Below, piece after piece: positions 1 to 10,100 of a stretch of 64,000 nt of DNA. The stretch is from Chlorobiaceae bacterium (lineage in GTDB: Bacteria > Bacteroidota > Chlorobiia > Chlorobiales > Chlorobiaceae), in the NCBI GenBank assembly GCA_013335405.1, contig JAAXVR010000001.1:62001-126000 (forward strand), written 5' to 3'. The notes under the pieces were generated by a model that was not told the origin of the DNA, did not search any database, and saw only the letters and a list, made by a program, of their open reading frames with translations. Both the position numbers and the translations under genes were made by a program. The stretch's first letter is position 1. Every line of letters starts with the position of its first letter.

Positions 1-2606
1 CCCGGATTTTTGCCCATATATTTAAACAGGATTTCCTCGAGATCGCTTTTCCGGATTGGCTTGGAGATGTAATCATCCATTCCGCAACTGATGCATTTTT
101 CACGATCGCCTTTCATCGCATGCGCAGTCATTGCCACGATAGGAATGTCCGGGGTAATGCTTGCCGTATGGTTGGTCCTGATGAATTTTGTTGTTTCATA
201 TCCGTCCAGTTCAGGCATCTGGCAATCCATGAAAACAAGATCGTAGGGCTTTTTTCCGAGCAACGTCAGGGCTTCTTTACCGCTCGATGCGATATCGGGG
301 GCGTATCCCAGTTTCTGAAGCATGGAAAAAGCGACTTTCTGGTTGACCAGATTGTCTTCGACAAGAAGGATCTTGAAAGTCCCGGGTGAGCTGGGGATCG
401 GTTGTTCCATAGTCTTACTGTGTTTACCGGGTAATTTATGCTTTTTTCCTGATGTATGCATAACATCGGAAATCGAACGGTAGAGTTCCGCTCTCCTGAC
501 AGGTTTCTGCAGGATCCTGAAAACCAGTTCTCCTGCTCGTTTTTTTATTTCACTGTATTTGACGGCAGATACGAGAAGTATTACAGGGCAGACTTTCTTT
601 TCCTGCAATGTGGAAATGAACCTGAAAAGATCATCGCCTGTTGTGCATTCGGCATTCATGTCAAGGATTACGGCATCCCATGTTTCAGAAGGTTCGTGCT
701 GTTCGTCGTTTTCGACAAGAACGGACAGGCATTTTTCAATACCCGGCAACGCGATGCTGCTGCATTGCCATGATTCGAGAAGATCGCTGAGCATTTCCCT
801 TGCATTGGGATTCTTGTTGATGACAAGTATTTTTGCGTGTGCAGCGTCTTTTCCGTTCAGCAAGTGTTCATCAGCCGGCGATTCCTGTTTTTCAAGAGTG
901 ATATCGAAACTGAATACGGATCCTTCACCCGGCTTGCTTTCCACGGTTATGCTGCCGCCCATTTTTTTGACCAGGTAATTTGAAATGGACAATCCGAGAC
1001 CGGTGCCCCCGTATTTTCTTGATGTCGTGCCATCTGCCTGAACGAATGGTTCGAAAATCGAGTTCAGATTTTCCGGCTTGAGGCCGATACCGGTATCGCT
1101 GACGGTAAAATGGATTACAATGTGGCTCGCAGTTACTCTTTCCGGAATGGCGCTGACAACAATGTCTCCACAGTGGGTGAATTTTACGGCATTTCCGATA
1201 AGATTGACAAGGATCTGGCGGATCCTTACCGGGTCTCCCCTGAGCGCTGAAGGGAAATTCCGGCCGATGAATATGGTGAGCTCGATCCCTTTCGCCTGTG
1301 CTTCCAGCCCGAGCATGCCGCATACATCTTCAATAAGAGAGAGCATATCGAAATCGACGATGTCAAGTTCAAGGCAGTTGGCCTCGATCTTGGAAAAATC
1401 GAGAATATCGTTGATGATCTCCAGCAGACTGTGTCCGCTGTTGATAATGGTATCGACATACATTCGCTGTTCAGGGTCGAGACCAGTATCGATCAGCAGG
1501 TCGGACATGCCGATAACACCGACCATCGGTGTTCGGATTTCGTGACTCATATTGGCAAGAAACTGGCTTTTTGCGGCATTTGCCCTTTCCGCCTCACTTG
1601 CCATTTCCTGTGTATGTCGGACCGATTCTTCAAGTTTCCGGTTTGTTTCGATCAGTTCATTGTGAGCGTTGTTTGCATCTTCGATAAGGTTCAAAAGGGC
1701 ATTTCTCTGGTTTTTCGAATAGACAGGTTCGTTGAGCTCATCGTCATCATCGTCGTTCAAATCCATGCTGGCAATTGAAAATCCCTTTTTCACGCTGCTT
1801 TTGACGGGTTTGAAATTGACATCGATTGACGCAAGTTCGGCCAGAAGATCTTCTTCTTCGGAAATGTAGGTGTTATCATTTTCCCTGGTTTTTTTCATCA
1901 GTTCCTTATTCAGCCGGGAAACCTGTCTTTTCAGTTCGATGTTGCGCATTTCACGGCCGACCATGATCCGGTTGAAGCGTTCGAGGTCGTTCAGCATCTT
2001 TTTCAGGTCATTGTCCATTTTTTTTCTATCCGTGATATCGGATAGCAGCATAATGACCGATGTAACTTTTCCGTTGAAAAAAGAAGGGTTGAACCGCGCT
2101 TCGATCTCAATGCTTTTCTGCGTGGAGGCGATAAGTTCGAATTCCATCAAAGAGGGTTTTCCCGAAACGAACACAGCTTCGACAGCCTTGTGAAACTCTT
2201 CGTTTTCAGCAAGAAGGAGATTCTCGCAAAGGTGTTCCCCAGCAGGGATCGCATCATTCTGACCTGGAAGGGGTCGGTTTACATAGATAGTCTTGTGTTC
2301 CCTGTCCACCGAAGCAATGGTGTCGGGGCTGTTTATGAGGATATCGCTGAGCGTGTTCTCGCTCTCCCGCAATGTATTGAGAACCTTTTCCAGTTTCGAC
2401 TGAGAGAGCCCGAGTTCGTAATTCCTGTCTTCAAGCTCACGTTTTACGTCGGAGAGTTCAATCGATTTTTTTATCAGCTTGATATTCTGCTCAAGGATAG
2501 CCTCCTGTTTTTCAAGAAGCTCCTGCTCGATGCGCTTATATCTTTCCGCATCTTTTTCAAGTTCCCTGATCCGTCGCTGCAGAGAATGGAAATCCGTTTC
2601 TGTCAT
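1..2606 (-). CDS. Hybrid sensor histidine kinase, PAS-HisKA-HATPase-REC-REC (3' end cut by window edge)
   Basis: A cytoplasmic-looking hybrid kinase with no membrane segments; 868 codons are visible and the C-terminus runs off the left edge. The start is the ATG at 2606, shortly after the FIST gene's stop, so the two are probably co-transcribed. Order: coiled coil (about 1-75), one PAS domain (about 76-180), a second coiled region rich in acidic residues, HisKA with the H-box SHEIRTP (phospho-acceptor His355), HATPase_c (about 460-575) with DTGIGL and GGTGLGLSI boxes, then two receiver domains. The second receiver looks functional: it has the acidic pair in LLVEDN, phospho-acceptor Asp794 in [13 protein letters not shown] and a terminal KP pair. 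The first receiver keeps an Asp (649) and a KP pair but has VINKN where the acidic pair should be, so it is probably degenerate. The signal is unknown; the upstream FIST protein is a likely partner. Confidence in the family is very high. Confidence 0.95.
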   Translation of the reverse strand, partial: MTETDFHSLQRRIRELEKDAERYKRIEQELLEKQEAILEQNIKLIKKSIELSDVKRELEDRNYELGLSQSKLEKVLNTLRESENTLSDILINSPDTIASVDREHKTIYVNRPLPGQNDAIPAGEHLCENLLLAENEEFHKAVEAVFVSGKPSLMEFELIASTQKSIEIEARFNPSFFNGKVTSVIMLLSDITDRKKMDNDLKKMLNDLERFNRIMVGREMRNIELKRQVSRLNKELMKKTRENDNTYISEEEDLLAELASIDVNFKPVKSSVKKGFSIASMDLNDDDDDELNEPVYSKNQRNALLNLIEDANNAHNELIETNRKLEESVRHTQEMASEAERANAAKSQFLANMSHEIRTPMVGVIGMSDLLIDTGLDPEQRMYVDTIINSGHSLLEIINDILDFSKIEANCLELDIVDFDMLSLIEDVCGMLGLEAQAKGIELTIFIGRNFPSALRGDPVRIRQILVNLIGNAVKFTHCGDIVVSAIPERVTASHIVIHFTVSDTGIGLKPENLNSIFEPFVQADGTTSRKYGGTGLGLSISNYLVKKMGGSITVESKPGEGSVFSFDITLEKQESPADEHLLNGKDAAHAKILVINKNPNAREMLSDLLESWQCSSIALPGIEKCLSVLVENDEQHEPSETWDAVILDMNAECTTGDDLFRFISTLQEKKVCPVILLVSAVKYSEIKKRAGELVFRILQKPVRRAELYRSISDVMHTSGKKHKLPGKHSKTMEQPIPSSPGTFKILLVEDNLVNQKVAFSMLQKLGYAPDIASSGKEALTLLGKKPYDLVFMDCQMPELDGYETTKFIRTNHTASITPDIPIVAMTAHAMKGDREKCISCGMDDYISKPIRKSDLEEILFKYMGKNP

Positions 2607-2645
2607 AAAGTTGGCACGGAAAAGATTATTGCTGCTGCGGGTCGT

Positions 2646-3857
2646 TCATGCTTTGCCCAGCACCCAGAGAACAACGGTTTCGTTATGGAATTTCGCTGAC
2701 AGCCTCTCTTTTATCGTCTTGTCGACAGGCCCTATTTCACCATAGGTGAAGAACCCTATGACCGGGACATCCGGTCCGAGGCAATCCCTGACAACACCGA
2801 CTTCTTCCTGTACCCTTCTTCCCAGGACAAGTTTTCTTCCGACGCAGCTGAACATTACGATAGCTTCCGGAGTTGCTCCGCCGAGGACTTTCTTTGCCTG
2901 TTCAGCCGCTTCCAGGGCTCCGTTGATGATATCTCCCCTCGAAGCTGTCGTCAGGGTGACTTCGCTGCCTTCGGGAATCGATGCAGCAAGGGTGATCGTG
3001 CCTTTTTCATGATCGACGGAAAGTCCGCATCGCAGCTGAAAAAGACTGGCGCTCCTGCCCGAAGGTTCTTTGTCGATGATGCCGAACGGGTACTCCAGGC
3101 AGATTCCGGGAAGTCTTGAAGCTCTTTCCTCCCCGAGAAAATCCTTGTAGAGCTCAAGAGCGCCGGTATGCTCGAATTCTTTAAGTACATTGCCATCTGA
3201 AGATGTACACACAAGACTGTTGCCTATCGATGTGAATCCGCTGCGGACACCGATGCCTCTCCGGTATTTTTTTTCAGGGTCGGTAATCATCAGGCCGACA
3301 ATGGTGTCTCTGTATACTTTTCCGTTATAGTACTGGAACGTGCTCTCGAATCTCTCATCATCTCCGAGGTAGCCCCCGGTAATTTCGAAGTCCTTTCCGA
3401 GGAGGTGTTGAAGGCCTTCCAGAACCTTCAGCCCGTCGCCTCCCATGCCGTTCGGGAAAACCATGAGCGATGCGTCCGGGTCAAAAGCGGTTTTGCCGAG
3501 AATGTCATTGACCAACTGTACGCTGCATGCGGTTTCGTCGGCACTCATGTCCTGTCCGATACCTGAAACGAACTCAAGGTCATCATGAGCGAAAGCCATG
3601 ATGACAACGGTTCCGGAAGAGACCCCTTCCGGGGAAATTTCGCCCGCTGTCGTCCCTCCGACCATGGTAATGGTGCCTGTAACCGAGGTTATTCCTGCAA
3701 GAAGTTCCCTGTGATTGAAAGACATTGCGGCGAAAACAAGAAGTGCTTTGGTCCTTCCCCCGGTTTTATCGATAGCGGAAAGAGCCGCCTCTTTACCGGC
3801 GGTATAGGAGTCGACCAGAGAGCTGAACCCTACTCCGACATTATGCTTGGCTGTCAT
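2646..3857 (-). CDS. FIST-domain sensory protein (FIST N and FIST C)
   Basis: A 403-residue protein made of the FIST N and FIST C domains. The N-terminal half contains the typical VGGTTAGEISPEG segment and MVFPNGMGGDG. The C-terminal half ends with the family's MFSCVGRKLVLG and GFFTYGEIGPV stretches. FIST proteins are predicted sensors of small ligands, often encoded beside histidine kinases or chemoreceptors. This one has no transmitter of its own, and the hybrid kinase begins 39 bases downstream on the same strand. An inferred role is ligand-binding input to that kinase. The start is supported by a GGAGGATA ribosome-binding site just upstream. No signal peptide or membrane segment is visible, so it probably acts in the cytoplasm. 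Confidence 0.9.
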   Translation of the reverse strand: MTAKHNVGVGFSSLVDSYTAGKEAALSAIDKTGGRTKALLVFAAMSFNHRELLAGITSVTGTITMVGGTTAGEISPEGVSSGTVVIMAFAHDDLEFVSGIGQDMSADETACSVQLVNDILGKTAFDPDASLMVFPNGMGGDGLKVLEGLQHLLGKDFEITGGYLGDDERFESTFQYYNGKVYRDTIVGLMITDPEKKYRRGIGVRSGFTSIGNSLVCTSSDGNVLKEFEHTGALELYKDFLGEERASRLPGICLEYPFGIIDKEPSGRSASLFQLRCGLSVDHEKGTITLAASIPEGSEVTLTTASRGDIINGALEAAEQAKKVLGGATPEAIVMFSCVGRKLVLGRRVQEEVGVVRDCLGPDVPVIGFFTYGEIGPVDKTIKERLSAKFHNETVVLWVLGKA

Positions 3858-4443
3858 TCATTATCCTCCGGATGCGGTTTGGGGCTTATTCATGATTGCC
3901 GCCAGGACGGATCATTCCGGTAACGGGATTTCCTGCCGGCCAATCGTGCAATGAAGATCGGCATCTGCAGGCGGATGAACCTTGCAATGGCCTGTCCATC
4001 CGGGCGGATATCTCGATCAGTATCCAGTCAGTTCGATCTTTTCTGTTTCAAGGTTTCGGGGGTTTGCGATACAATGACCGGAAAATCTTTCGTTGTCCCT
4101 GACTGCATCCGGACAGGTAACGGTCTCTATACGCTGTATGACATTTCATCCTGTACTCACGGACTCATCATGGAATCCGTAAGGTTCTGATCGTTTTCAG
4201 ACGGTGATATCCTGCCGAAAGATACTTTTGGCCGCCTTCTATCGGGGCGAATCCGCATCTCCTTCGCATTTCCGCCTTTTGCAGTCGTTTTCGATCCTTG
4301 ATAAAACACCTATAAAATGCTTCGTCTTCCAAAAGAAGTTACGATCTTAATTTAATTATAAAAAACATGAAGATCTCTTTGATAACAATATTCACCACAG
4401 GATACCCCTGTCATTAGTTCCGAAGCGTGACAACCCGGATTGG

Positions 4444-4467
4444 TCCCGACCGGTCGGGAAAGCTTTC
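4444..4467. repeat. Two abutting perfect palindromes
   Basis: TCCCGACCGGTCGGGA (4444-4459) is a perfect 16-base palindrome. It runs directly into GAAAGCTTTC (4458-4467), a perfect 10-base palindrome. The surrounding bases, with repeated CGGGA and ACTTCGG elements, look like part of an interspersed palindromic element. It could also be a protein-binding site; no function is shown. Confidence 0.5.
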
Positions 4468-4570
4468 GGGACTTCGGCCACCAGGCACTCGGACTTCTGA
4501 AGACAATAAAAAAAGTGTTCTATCGCACGTTTCTTTTGTCGGCAACAGGTGTGGAAACAGGAAAGATGCT

Positions 4571-4615
4571 GGAAAAAATCGAAGCCTCCGTTCTTGCACA
4601 AGGACAGAGGCTTCG
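4571..4615 (-). terminator. Rho-independent terminator of the coiled-coil/HTH regulator gene
   Basis: Read on the minus strand, CGAAGCCTC pairs with GAGGCTTCG (arms 4607-4615 and 4580-4588) around an 18-base loop that can pair further. The hairpin is followed by ATTTTTT. It lies about 25 bases beyond the stop codon of the leftward gene at 4639-5148. Confidence 0.8.
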
Positions 4616-4638
4616 CTGATGAAGGATGAAAGGGCAGA

Positions 4639-5148
4639 TTACTTTACAGGAGCTACAGCAAGTTCGGAAAGGTACGTTTTGATCGACTGATGTTTGCCAA
4701 GTCCGAGTTTCTTGTGCATCCTGTACCTGATACTTTCCATACCTCTTGTCGATATACCTATTGACCGTCCGATTTCCCTGGTATCGTAGTTCAGTTTGAC
4801 AAGGAGACCGATTCTCAGTTCGCGCTGATTGAGGTTCGCATGTTTTTTCTGGAGCTTCGCCAGAAATGCGGAATCAGATTCCGTAAGCTCCATATTCAGA
4901 CGCTTTTCTATGGTTTCGGTTTCAATCAGGCTGAGGCAGGAATCGGTCATCTGTCTTTTAACGCCCGGATCGATTTCAAGTGCGTAAATCTGGTCGAGAA
5001 GGTTGCGCAATGTCGAGGTTTTTTCTGCAATTGCCGTTGAAACCCTTGTTAGCTCGATATCCTGGTTTGCAACACGAGCTTTCAGTGACACTACCTCTTT
5101 TTCAAGTTCAGCAGAGGATTTTTTGCTTGCTTCGATTTGTGTAGTCAT
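4639..5148 (-). CDS. Orphan coiled-coil / LuxR-type helix-turn-helix regulator
   Basis: A 169-residue protein. Residues 10-100 are mostly heptad-like helix (coiled coil). Residues about 105-160 form a GerE/LuxR-type helix-turn-helix, seen in LNQRELRIGLLVKLNYDTRE followed by IGRSIGISTRG and RYRMHKKLGL. There is no receiver or ligand-binding domain, so the coiled coil may serve for dimerisation or for docking to another signalling protein. In Bacteroidetes and Chlorobi this HTH type often ends larger sensor proteins; here it stands alone. An AGAGG site lies nine bases before the ATG, a good terminator follows the stop, and a long AT-rich gap lies upstream, so it appears to be a single-gene unit. 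Target genes are unknown. Confidence 0.8.
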   Translation of the reverse strand: MTTQIEASKKSSAELEKEVVSLKARVANQDIELTRVSTAIAEKTSTLRNLLDQIYALEIDPGVKRQMTDSCLSLIETETIEKRLNMELTESDSAFLAKLQKKHANLNQRELRIGLLVKLNYDTREIGRSIGISTRGMESIRYRMHKKLGLGKHQSIKTYLSELAVAPVK

Positions 5149-5663
5149 TTTAATCTTACCTCTTTGTTAATCAAATCAGTGATCCTGCCTGGGCGGTAAA
5201 TTTCAGAATCTCTTCATTTTATTGAAATAATCCGCTCATAGAGCTATTATCAGTACATGAAACGATAGCTTGTTTCAGTTACAATACTTTTTAAGGAAGT
5301 AACATATCAGTCTTGCTTTTTGTATTTCGCGCCATCTTCGAATCTAATTCCGCGATATTACGTTACTGAGTGCAATAAAACAAGATGCCCTTCTGCATTC
5401 TTCGTTTATTTTTCTGAAATCACCGCGAGCGCTGACGTGTTATCGGGTGTAATATCGTAATTCTTTTAGAAATATCAATAAAATATTTGTTTTTTTGTGA
5501 AATTAATACGGTCGTTATTCATAAAATACTTCAGTGGCGTGTCGTGATTTCTTCATCCGGTGATGAAATTTCTCTCCGGATTGTCAATAGGTACGAGTTG
5601 TCCTGTATTTTTTCCTGTTTTTTGTACTAAACAGCATTCCCGTCCCGTCACGAATCAAGCGAT
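5149..5663. other. AT-rich intergenic region between divergent genes
   Basis: About 515 bases, clearly richer in A and T than its neighbours, especially 5225-5310 and 5455-5530. It separates the leftward HTH regulator from the rightward phosphatase and should hold both promoters. I saw no plausible gene, tRNA or strong hairpin in it. Confidence 0.55.
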
Positions 5664-6173
5664 ATGTCCGAGCCTGTCCGTATTATTTTCATCTGCTACG
5701 AAAACATCTGTCGTTCGCCAATGGCAGAGGGTATTTTTACCGAACTTCTCAGGAGCAGAGGCCTTATCGGTTATTTTTCGGTAAGTTCCGCCGGTACGGT
5801 ATCATACCAGAGCGGTTCTCCTCCCGACAGCAGGGCGGTTGAAGCTCTGTATCCATTTGGTATTGACATCTCATCGAATCGGGCCTGCGGTGTGGAAGAG
5901 ATCGATTTATATGCTTATGACTGGATTTTCGTCATGGATTATGAAAATTACGAGGCTGTCTCACGTCATTTGGCCGTCTCGGAAACATCAAGGATCCATC
6001 GGGTCATGGAATTCGTTGAAGGACGTCATCATGAGGAAATCGAGGATCCCTACTATGGGACAGATGAAGATTTCATGCGTGTCACGAATGACCTTTTCCT
6101 TGCTTCGGAGATGATCCTGAAAAAACTGATCGAAGATTACCCTTTTCTGGAAGAGGGAGAACGTGAACATTGA
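5664..6173 (+). CDS. Low-molecular-weight protein tyrosine phosphatase
   Basis: A 169-residue LMW-PTP. The P-loop C11-YENIC-R17-S gives the CX5R signature near the N-terminus, and the general-acid loop appears as DPYYG in the C-terminal half. The family hydrolyses phosphotyrosine or related phosphoesters through a Cys-phosphate intermediate. It lacks the paired C-terminal cysteines of the arsenate-reductase branch, unlike the arsC-like gene at 37.4 kb. It overlaps the next gene by 11 bases, so the two are translationally linked. The usual partner of a bacterial LMW-PTP is a tyrosine kinase of exopolysaccharide synthesis, and none is seen nearby. The physiological substrate is therefore unknown. 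Confidence 0.9.
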   Translation: MSEPVRIIFICYENICRSPMAEGIFTELLRSRGLIGYFSVSSAGTVSYQSGSPPDSRAVEALYPFGIDISSNRACGVEEIDLYAYDWIFVMDYENYEAVSRHLAVSETSRIHRVMEFVEGRHHEEIEDPYYGTDEDFMRVTNDLFLASEMILKKLIEDYPFLEEGEREH

Positions 6174-7128
6174 AATGATGGAACAGAACAACCGTTATAT
6201 TTTCATTTTCAATCCCGCTGCCGACAAGGGCAGGGCCAGGCTCAAATCGGACTGGCTCGCATCGATGGTAGCCCAAAGGGAAAATTCCGAAATGCAGACG
6301 ACCGCTTATCCCGGACATGCAGGGGAAATCGCGCGTTCGGGCACCTCATCCGATTCCTGCCTCATCGCATGCGGCGGGGACGGTACATTGCATGAGGTCG
6401 TCAATGCCGTTGCAGAAGACCCGGTAACGGTCGGTGTTCTGCCGATTGGATCGGCCAATGATTTCATCAAGACACTGAATCCCGCCTCCGGGACATTGAA
6501 CGGTATCGGCCATTTTTTCGGCTCACAGAGGAAATCTGTCGATCTCGGAATCGTTCACTTCAATGGTGAAGGCCGACGCTATTTTATCAATTCGCTCGGT
6601 GTTGGATTTACCGGAAGGATCGCCAGGACGGTCAAAAAAACAATATGGCTGAAAGGCGAGCTGAGCTACGTTCATGCTCTGCTCAGTGTCCTTGCGGGTT
6701 ATTGTCCGCTTATGATGCATATCAGGATTACGGGGGAAGATTCAATGGTGGAACTCGACGAACCGGTTTTCGCTTTTTCGGTATCCAACGGCAGGGTGGA
6801 GGGCGGAAAATTCATCATTGCTCCTCATGCCGAACTTGCTGACGGTCTTCTGGATGTCTGCATTCTCAGGGCGATTCCCAAATATGAATTTTTCAGGTTT
6901 GTCCTGAAGTATCTCAAAGGTACCCATATCGAGGATCCCAAGGTTGTTTACTGCAAGGCGAAATCAGTCGAGATTACGCTTCCGGAACCCGATGTCATGC
7001 ATATGGACGGGGAAGTATATGAAAACATAAGCGGCAGGATCACCATCTCCGTCGGTCCTGAAATGCTCTCTATCATTTGCGGGACACCGCAAGGAAATCC
7101 TTCTCACCAGACAGTGGTCAAAGAATGA
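6163..7128 (+). CDS. Diacylglycerol/lipid kinase family protein (YegS/BmrU type)
   Basis: A 321-residue protein of the DAGK catalytic superfamily. The nucleotide-binding GGDGT motif is at residues 71-75 and PIGSANDF at about 95-102. The C-terminal half has the beta-rich domain ending in MDGE, as in YegS and BmrU lipid kinases. It probably phosphorylates a lipid hydroxyl (diacylglycerol, sphingoid or similar) at the membrane. The called start is a GTG inside the phosphatase gene with GGGAG just upstream; ATG codons four and five codons later (6175, 6178) are alternatives. Its 3' end overlaps the convergent giant kinase by 11 bases. Confidence 0.88.
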   Translation: MNIEMMEQNNRYIFIFNPAADKGRARLKSDWLASMVAQRENSEMQTTAYPGHAGEIARSGTSSDSCLIACGGDGTLHEVVNAVAEDPVTVGVLPIGSANDFIKTLNPASGTLNGIGHFFGSQRKSVDLGIVHFNGEGRRYFINSLGVGFTGRIARTVKKTIWLKGELSYVHALLSVLAGYCPLMMHIRITGEDSMVELDEPVFAFSVSNGRVEGGKFIIAPHAELADGLLDVCILRAIPKYEFFRFVLKYLKGTHIEDPKVVYCKAKSVEITLPEPDVMHMDGEVYENISGRITISVGPEMLSIICGTPQGNPSHQTVVKE

Positions 7129-10100
7129 GAAGCTCTTTCATCAACTCGAGCAGCTCATGCTTCTTCACCGGTTTCACGATAAATCCGTCGCATCCCGCTT
7201 CCATTGCTTTTTTGCGTTCATCGGTCATCGAAAAGGCTGTCTGGGCGATAACGGCAAGTTCGGGCCTTTTCTGTTTTATCAATCTTGTGGCATCGTAACC
7301 GTTCAATTGGGGCATTTTAATATCCATAAGCACAACATCGATCTCGGGGTGCTTTTCGACCATTTCCACCGCTTCGGTTCCGGTCAGGGCGAAGAGGATT
7401 CTAATATTTTCTCCGGAGAAGATTTTTTTCAGAAGCAGTCTGCTCACTTCATCGTCTTCCGCAATGAGTATTGTCAGGCTGGGAGGGGGTACTGCAGGTT
7501 CCACGACAATGTCCGCTGTTTGCTCACAGGGTGAAGAAGGGCTTTTCGGCGGGTTATACGGAAGTGTAAAAATGAACCTGCTTCCTGGTCCTTCAACCGG
7601 AACTACCCTGATCGTTCCTCCCAGCATTTCCACGTAAGCCCTTGATATGCAGAGTCCCAGACCCGACCCTTCATGATTTCGTGTAAGCGAATTGTCGAGT
7701 TGCCTGAAGCGGTCGAATACCCGGTCCTGCATTTCCGGCGGAATGCCGATTCCGGTGTCCCGGACGAAGAATTCGATCGTCGAGCCGTGTATTGCGTAAC
7801 CGAAATCAATATGCCCCTCAGAAGTGAATTTCAAGGCGTTCTGGATCAGGTTCGTCATGACCTGGTTCAATTTCGTACTGTCGGTTTCGATGATGCAGTC
7901 GCTGTCCCGGAGGCCGGTAATACAATTCAGCTGCAATCCCCTGTTTTCCGCCTGAGGTTTGAAAAAGGCAAACAGTTCATGAAGCAGTCCGTTTATGGGA
8001 GTCTGTGCAATCTGGAGCATCGTTTCCCCGGCTTCGATACGGGAGATGTCGATGAGGTCGTTGATGAGACTGAGCATCCTTTCTCCGCTCAACTGTATCA
8101 GGTCTATGTACTCCTGTTGTTCCTCTCCTGAAAGGTGAGGCTCTTTCAGGAGTTCGGAAAAACCGAGTATGCCGTTCATCGGGGTACGGATTTCATGGCT
8201 GATGTTTGCCAGGAATGCGCTTTTCAGCCGATCGCTTTCCTCCGCCTTTTCTTTGGCTGCGACAAGATCGGACCAGAGTTTTTTCTTTTCGGTGATATCT
8301 TCCTTTACGGCGACGTAATTTGTGATTGCACCCTCTTCATTGCGGATTGCGGAAACGACGGCCTCCTCCCAGTAGAGATCACCGTTTTTCTTTTTGTTAT
8401 GGAACTCGCCATACCAGACATTCCCTGACAGAATTGTCTCCCAGAGGTTTTCATATACTTCCTTTGCCATCATCCCTGACTGGAGCACTCTCGGGTTCTG
8501 GCCTTTCACTTCATCGAGAGTATATCCCGTATGTTTTGTGAATGTGGGGTTGATGTATTCGATATTTCCTTCGGGATCGGTGATGACGACGACGGCAGGG
8601 CTTTGCTGGACGGCGACGCTCAGCCTTTTCAGTTCGTCTTCGGCAAGTTTTCTTTCCGTGATGTTGGAGGAGGTGCCGATGATCCTGTAAATATACCCTG
8701 CGTCATTGCGCAGGGGGGTCAGGTTCGTTTCCCAGATGGTGTCTTTTCCCTTGATCGGCAGATGTTCCAGTGTCTGAACGGGCCTGCCTTTTTCTATACA
8801 GTATTCAAGATGCCGTTTCATCACTGTTGCAGTTTCCGGTTCGAAAAGTTCTTCAGGAGTCTTTCCGGCCACTTCATCATCGCTGAACCCTGTGTTGATT
8901 TCATGGTTCCTGTTAATGCCCCTGAACCGGAAAATTCCCCCTTGCAGGACGTCAATGACAAAAATGGAATAGCTGACGGCGTCGTAGATACTCTGGAGAA
9001 ACTGGCGGCTTTCAAGCAGGATCTGTTCGTACTCCCTGCGTTTGTTTTCATTGTTTCTTCGTTCGGTGACATCCCTGATGAGGCCAATGACGCCAGGCAG
9101 TTTCGAATCCCTGTAGTTGCGGATATGAACTTCGCCGAAAAAATGAGAACCGTTTTTCCGTTTGAGCTGAATTTCAAGGACCCTGTCTGCTGATTCATTT
9201 TCGAGGGTAGTTCTGAAAATTTCCATTGCCCTCGTGATTTCTTGTTCGGCAATGAACTCGGTAAAGGGGAGTCCTGAAACCTCCTCTTTGTTCCTGTATC
9301 CGAACATTTTTTCGACGGCTTCGGAAACGTAGGTCACCATTCCTGCGGAATCGATCACGAATACAACTTCGCTCATCTGTTCGGTAATGGAACGGAATTT
9401 CCTTTCGCTTTCCAGCAATGCCGTTTCAGTTTTTTTCCGTTCGGTGATCACGTCGAACAACGCGACAAAACAGCCCTCTTTATGCCTGTATGCCATGATG
9501 TCCAGCCACATGTCGAGCATCTCGAAATACATTTCGAAGCGGTCGGGAATTCCTGTGGTTACGACCTTTCCCAACTTTTCGAAAAACGCCGGATTTGTTT
9601 CCCGCAAACCGGGTATGACTTCCGATGCTTTCCTTCCTTCCAGATCCGTAAGCCCGGTAAGAAGGGTAAACTGCGAGTTGACCTCTTCATGCACGAAGTC
9701 GACCGGCTCTCCATTCTCGAATATCATCCTGCAGTAAGCGACGCCGTTCAGCGTATTGTTGAACAGTGAACGATGCCTCTCGATGCTTTCAATCAGGTGT
9801 TTTTCGGTCATTTTCCTGTCGGTGACGTCCATGACGATACCGATCATTTTTACCGGTTTTCCCGAGGCGTTGCAGATTGGCCGCCCTCTCGACATTATCC
9901 AGCGTTCGCCGCCCTCATTGTTCCTGACAAGCCACTCGACCTGAAGTTCGGTTCCTTCCCGTGCAGCTTCCTGCACTTTTTGTTCGACCTGGTCGCGGTA
10001 GTCGGGATGGATGGATGAAATCCAGGTTTCGTACAACGGTTCACAACTTCCTTGTTCCAGACCGTACAGAGCCCAAAGCTCCTCGGACCAGACGCTTCTG

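Larger units (their letters stand above)
3858..4638. other. Intergenic region of about 780 bases, probably non-coding
   Basis: No reading frame here looks like a real gene: the frames are short and the translations low in complexity or unlike any family I know. The part around 4320-4390 is AT-rich and probably carries the promoter of the leftward FIST/kinase genes. The part nearest 4638 holds a rho-independent terminator and a pair of perfect palindromes, listed separately. Confidence 0.6.
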
